The notes under the pieces: generated by a model
Database searches by the model: none
Seen by the model: the letters and a program-made list of their open reading frames with translations, nothing else
Told to the model about the DNA's origin: nothing
Source of the DNA: Tubiluchus corallicola
Taxonomy: Eukaryota > Priapulida > Priapulimorpha > Priapulimorphida > Tubiluchidae
Length of the DNA stretch: 64,000 nt
Assembly (NCBI GenBank): GCA_030141605.1
Contig: JAQGDQ010000102.1
Span: 372,961 to 436,960 of the forward strand
Direction: 5' to 3'
Shown: positions 63,236 through 64,000 of the stretch, one piece after another
Layout: every line of letters begins with the position of its first letter
Numbering within the stretch: the first letter of the stretch is position 1
Position numbers and translations under genes: made by a program

Positions 63236-64000
63236 TTAACTCAAGTCTGTTAAGTATTGCAAACACTCTTGTCATGTTCCAGGGTCAAGGTTTTCTTTCA
63301 GTAAATCATTGCATAACTTTTTAAAGAGCAAATGACTGCAAGAAAATTATTTGGAACAATGGTAAACGACAAAATGTATAATAAAGTTCATATTTTATTT
63401 AATAAATATTATAAGAATCTCCTCTGTCTGCAGCAGTGATTAGTAACAAATTATGCTAGAATAATAGCTCAACATTTAAAATTATCTCCAAAACTACAAA
63501 AAGCAGATTGTGAAGCATGGCAAGTGATATACTTGAAAAAGTGGCTAAAATATTTTTATACGACTTATTTGGTGCTGCATTGGACTTCAAAAGAGTGCCT
63601 CTGCTGACAACATTCTTCTTGCTATTTAAAGGAAAACTGGAGAATTGATTAGACTCAATCTCAATTTAATTTATTGTCCAAAATATACATTTTCCTGCCT
63701 ATAAAAGTTAACAATTTTTTCTTATATTTGAATAATTAGCTTGAAAAGCTATCGCTTTCGTCACAAATTAACCCAATTTGTGCAATGGTAGGCATCTTCC
63801 CTGTGCGTTAAGCACGTTTGAGTAGGAGAAGATTGCTATAAGACGTTGATGTGATATTACGATAATGGGCTGTACATCACAGACAGACACTGCAGTTCAT
63901 GATCATGCTTATCCCATTACTGTGCCTGTTTGTTGACCATGCGAATGTGACAAAAAGGCGCCATTGCCAGTATTGGTGCATTTGTTGAGCGTACACCCCT

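Larger units (their letters stand above)
59763..64000. other. 3' flank of 14-3-3
   Basis: Probably long 3' UTR at first, then intergenic. Frames here are short and unlike known proteins. The only structure is a 147-bp duplication (62942-63235). Confidence 0.5.

Overview
The window is AT-rich nuclear DNA from an animal, most likely an invertebrate. It has no operons. It carries four conserved protein genes, all on the + strand, with GT-AG introns of 0.5 to 5 kb in three of them. Introns and intergenic DNA are full of short non-autonomous DNA transposons, SINE-like pieces, decayed LINE tails and tandem repeats. The species cannot be named from the sequence. The exon-rich A1CF/RBM46/RBM47-type gene and the zeta/beta-type 14-3-3 gene fit a non-vertebrate bilaterian.

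Layout. (1) About 1.5-19.1 kb: the 3' part of an A1CF/RBM46/RBM47-type RNA-binding protein gene. It covers RRM3, a Tyr/Pro-rich linker, an RG-rich exon, the conserved pre-dsRBD exon, two exons of a C-terminal double-stranded-RNA-binding domain, and a Pro/Ser-rich last exon. A second, phase-compatible terminal exon lies about 0.8 kb downstream. RRM1, RRM2 and the start lie off the left edge. (2) 19.1-26.2 kb: 3' UTR and intergenic DNA. (3) 26.25-35.5 kb: a five-exon p24 cargo-receptor gene (TMED5/TMED1 type), whose fourth intron appears to use a GC donor. (4) 37.6-38.3 kb: an intronless coding sequence for the Golgi Qb-SNARE membrin (GOSR2), probably with one 5'-UTR intron. (5) 38.3-49.8 kb: a transposon-rich gap. 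(6) 49.8-59.8 kb: a five-exon 14-3-3 gene. (7) 59.8-64 kb: 3' flank with no supported gene.

TMED5 and GOSR2 both act in ER-Golgi vesicle traffic (cargo receptor and SNARE) and lie 2.1 kb apart, but nothing in the sequence shows co-regulation. The A1CF-type and 14-3-3 genes are functionally unrelated to them.

The clearest structural results are: three copies of one hAT-type MITE with exact 8-bp target duplications, one of which interrupts a LINE reading frame that resumes when the insert is removed; several further MITE families defined by terminal inverted repeats; an inverted-repeat element of about 1.6 kb with telomere-like motifs; an intronic tandem hairpin with compensatory substitutions; and alternative ends for the RNA-binding protein. 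I found no CRISPR, prokaryotic or viral system, and no convincing wholly new biological system.
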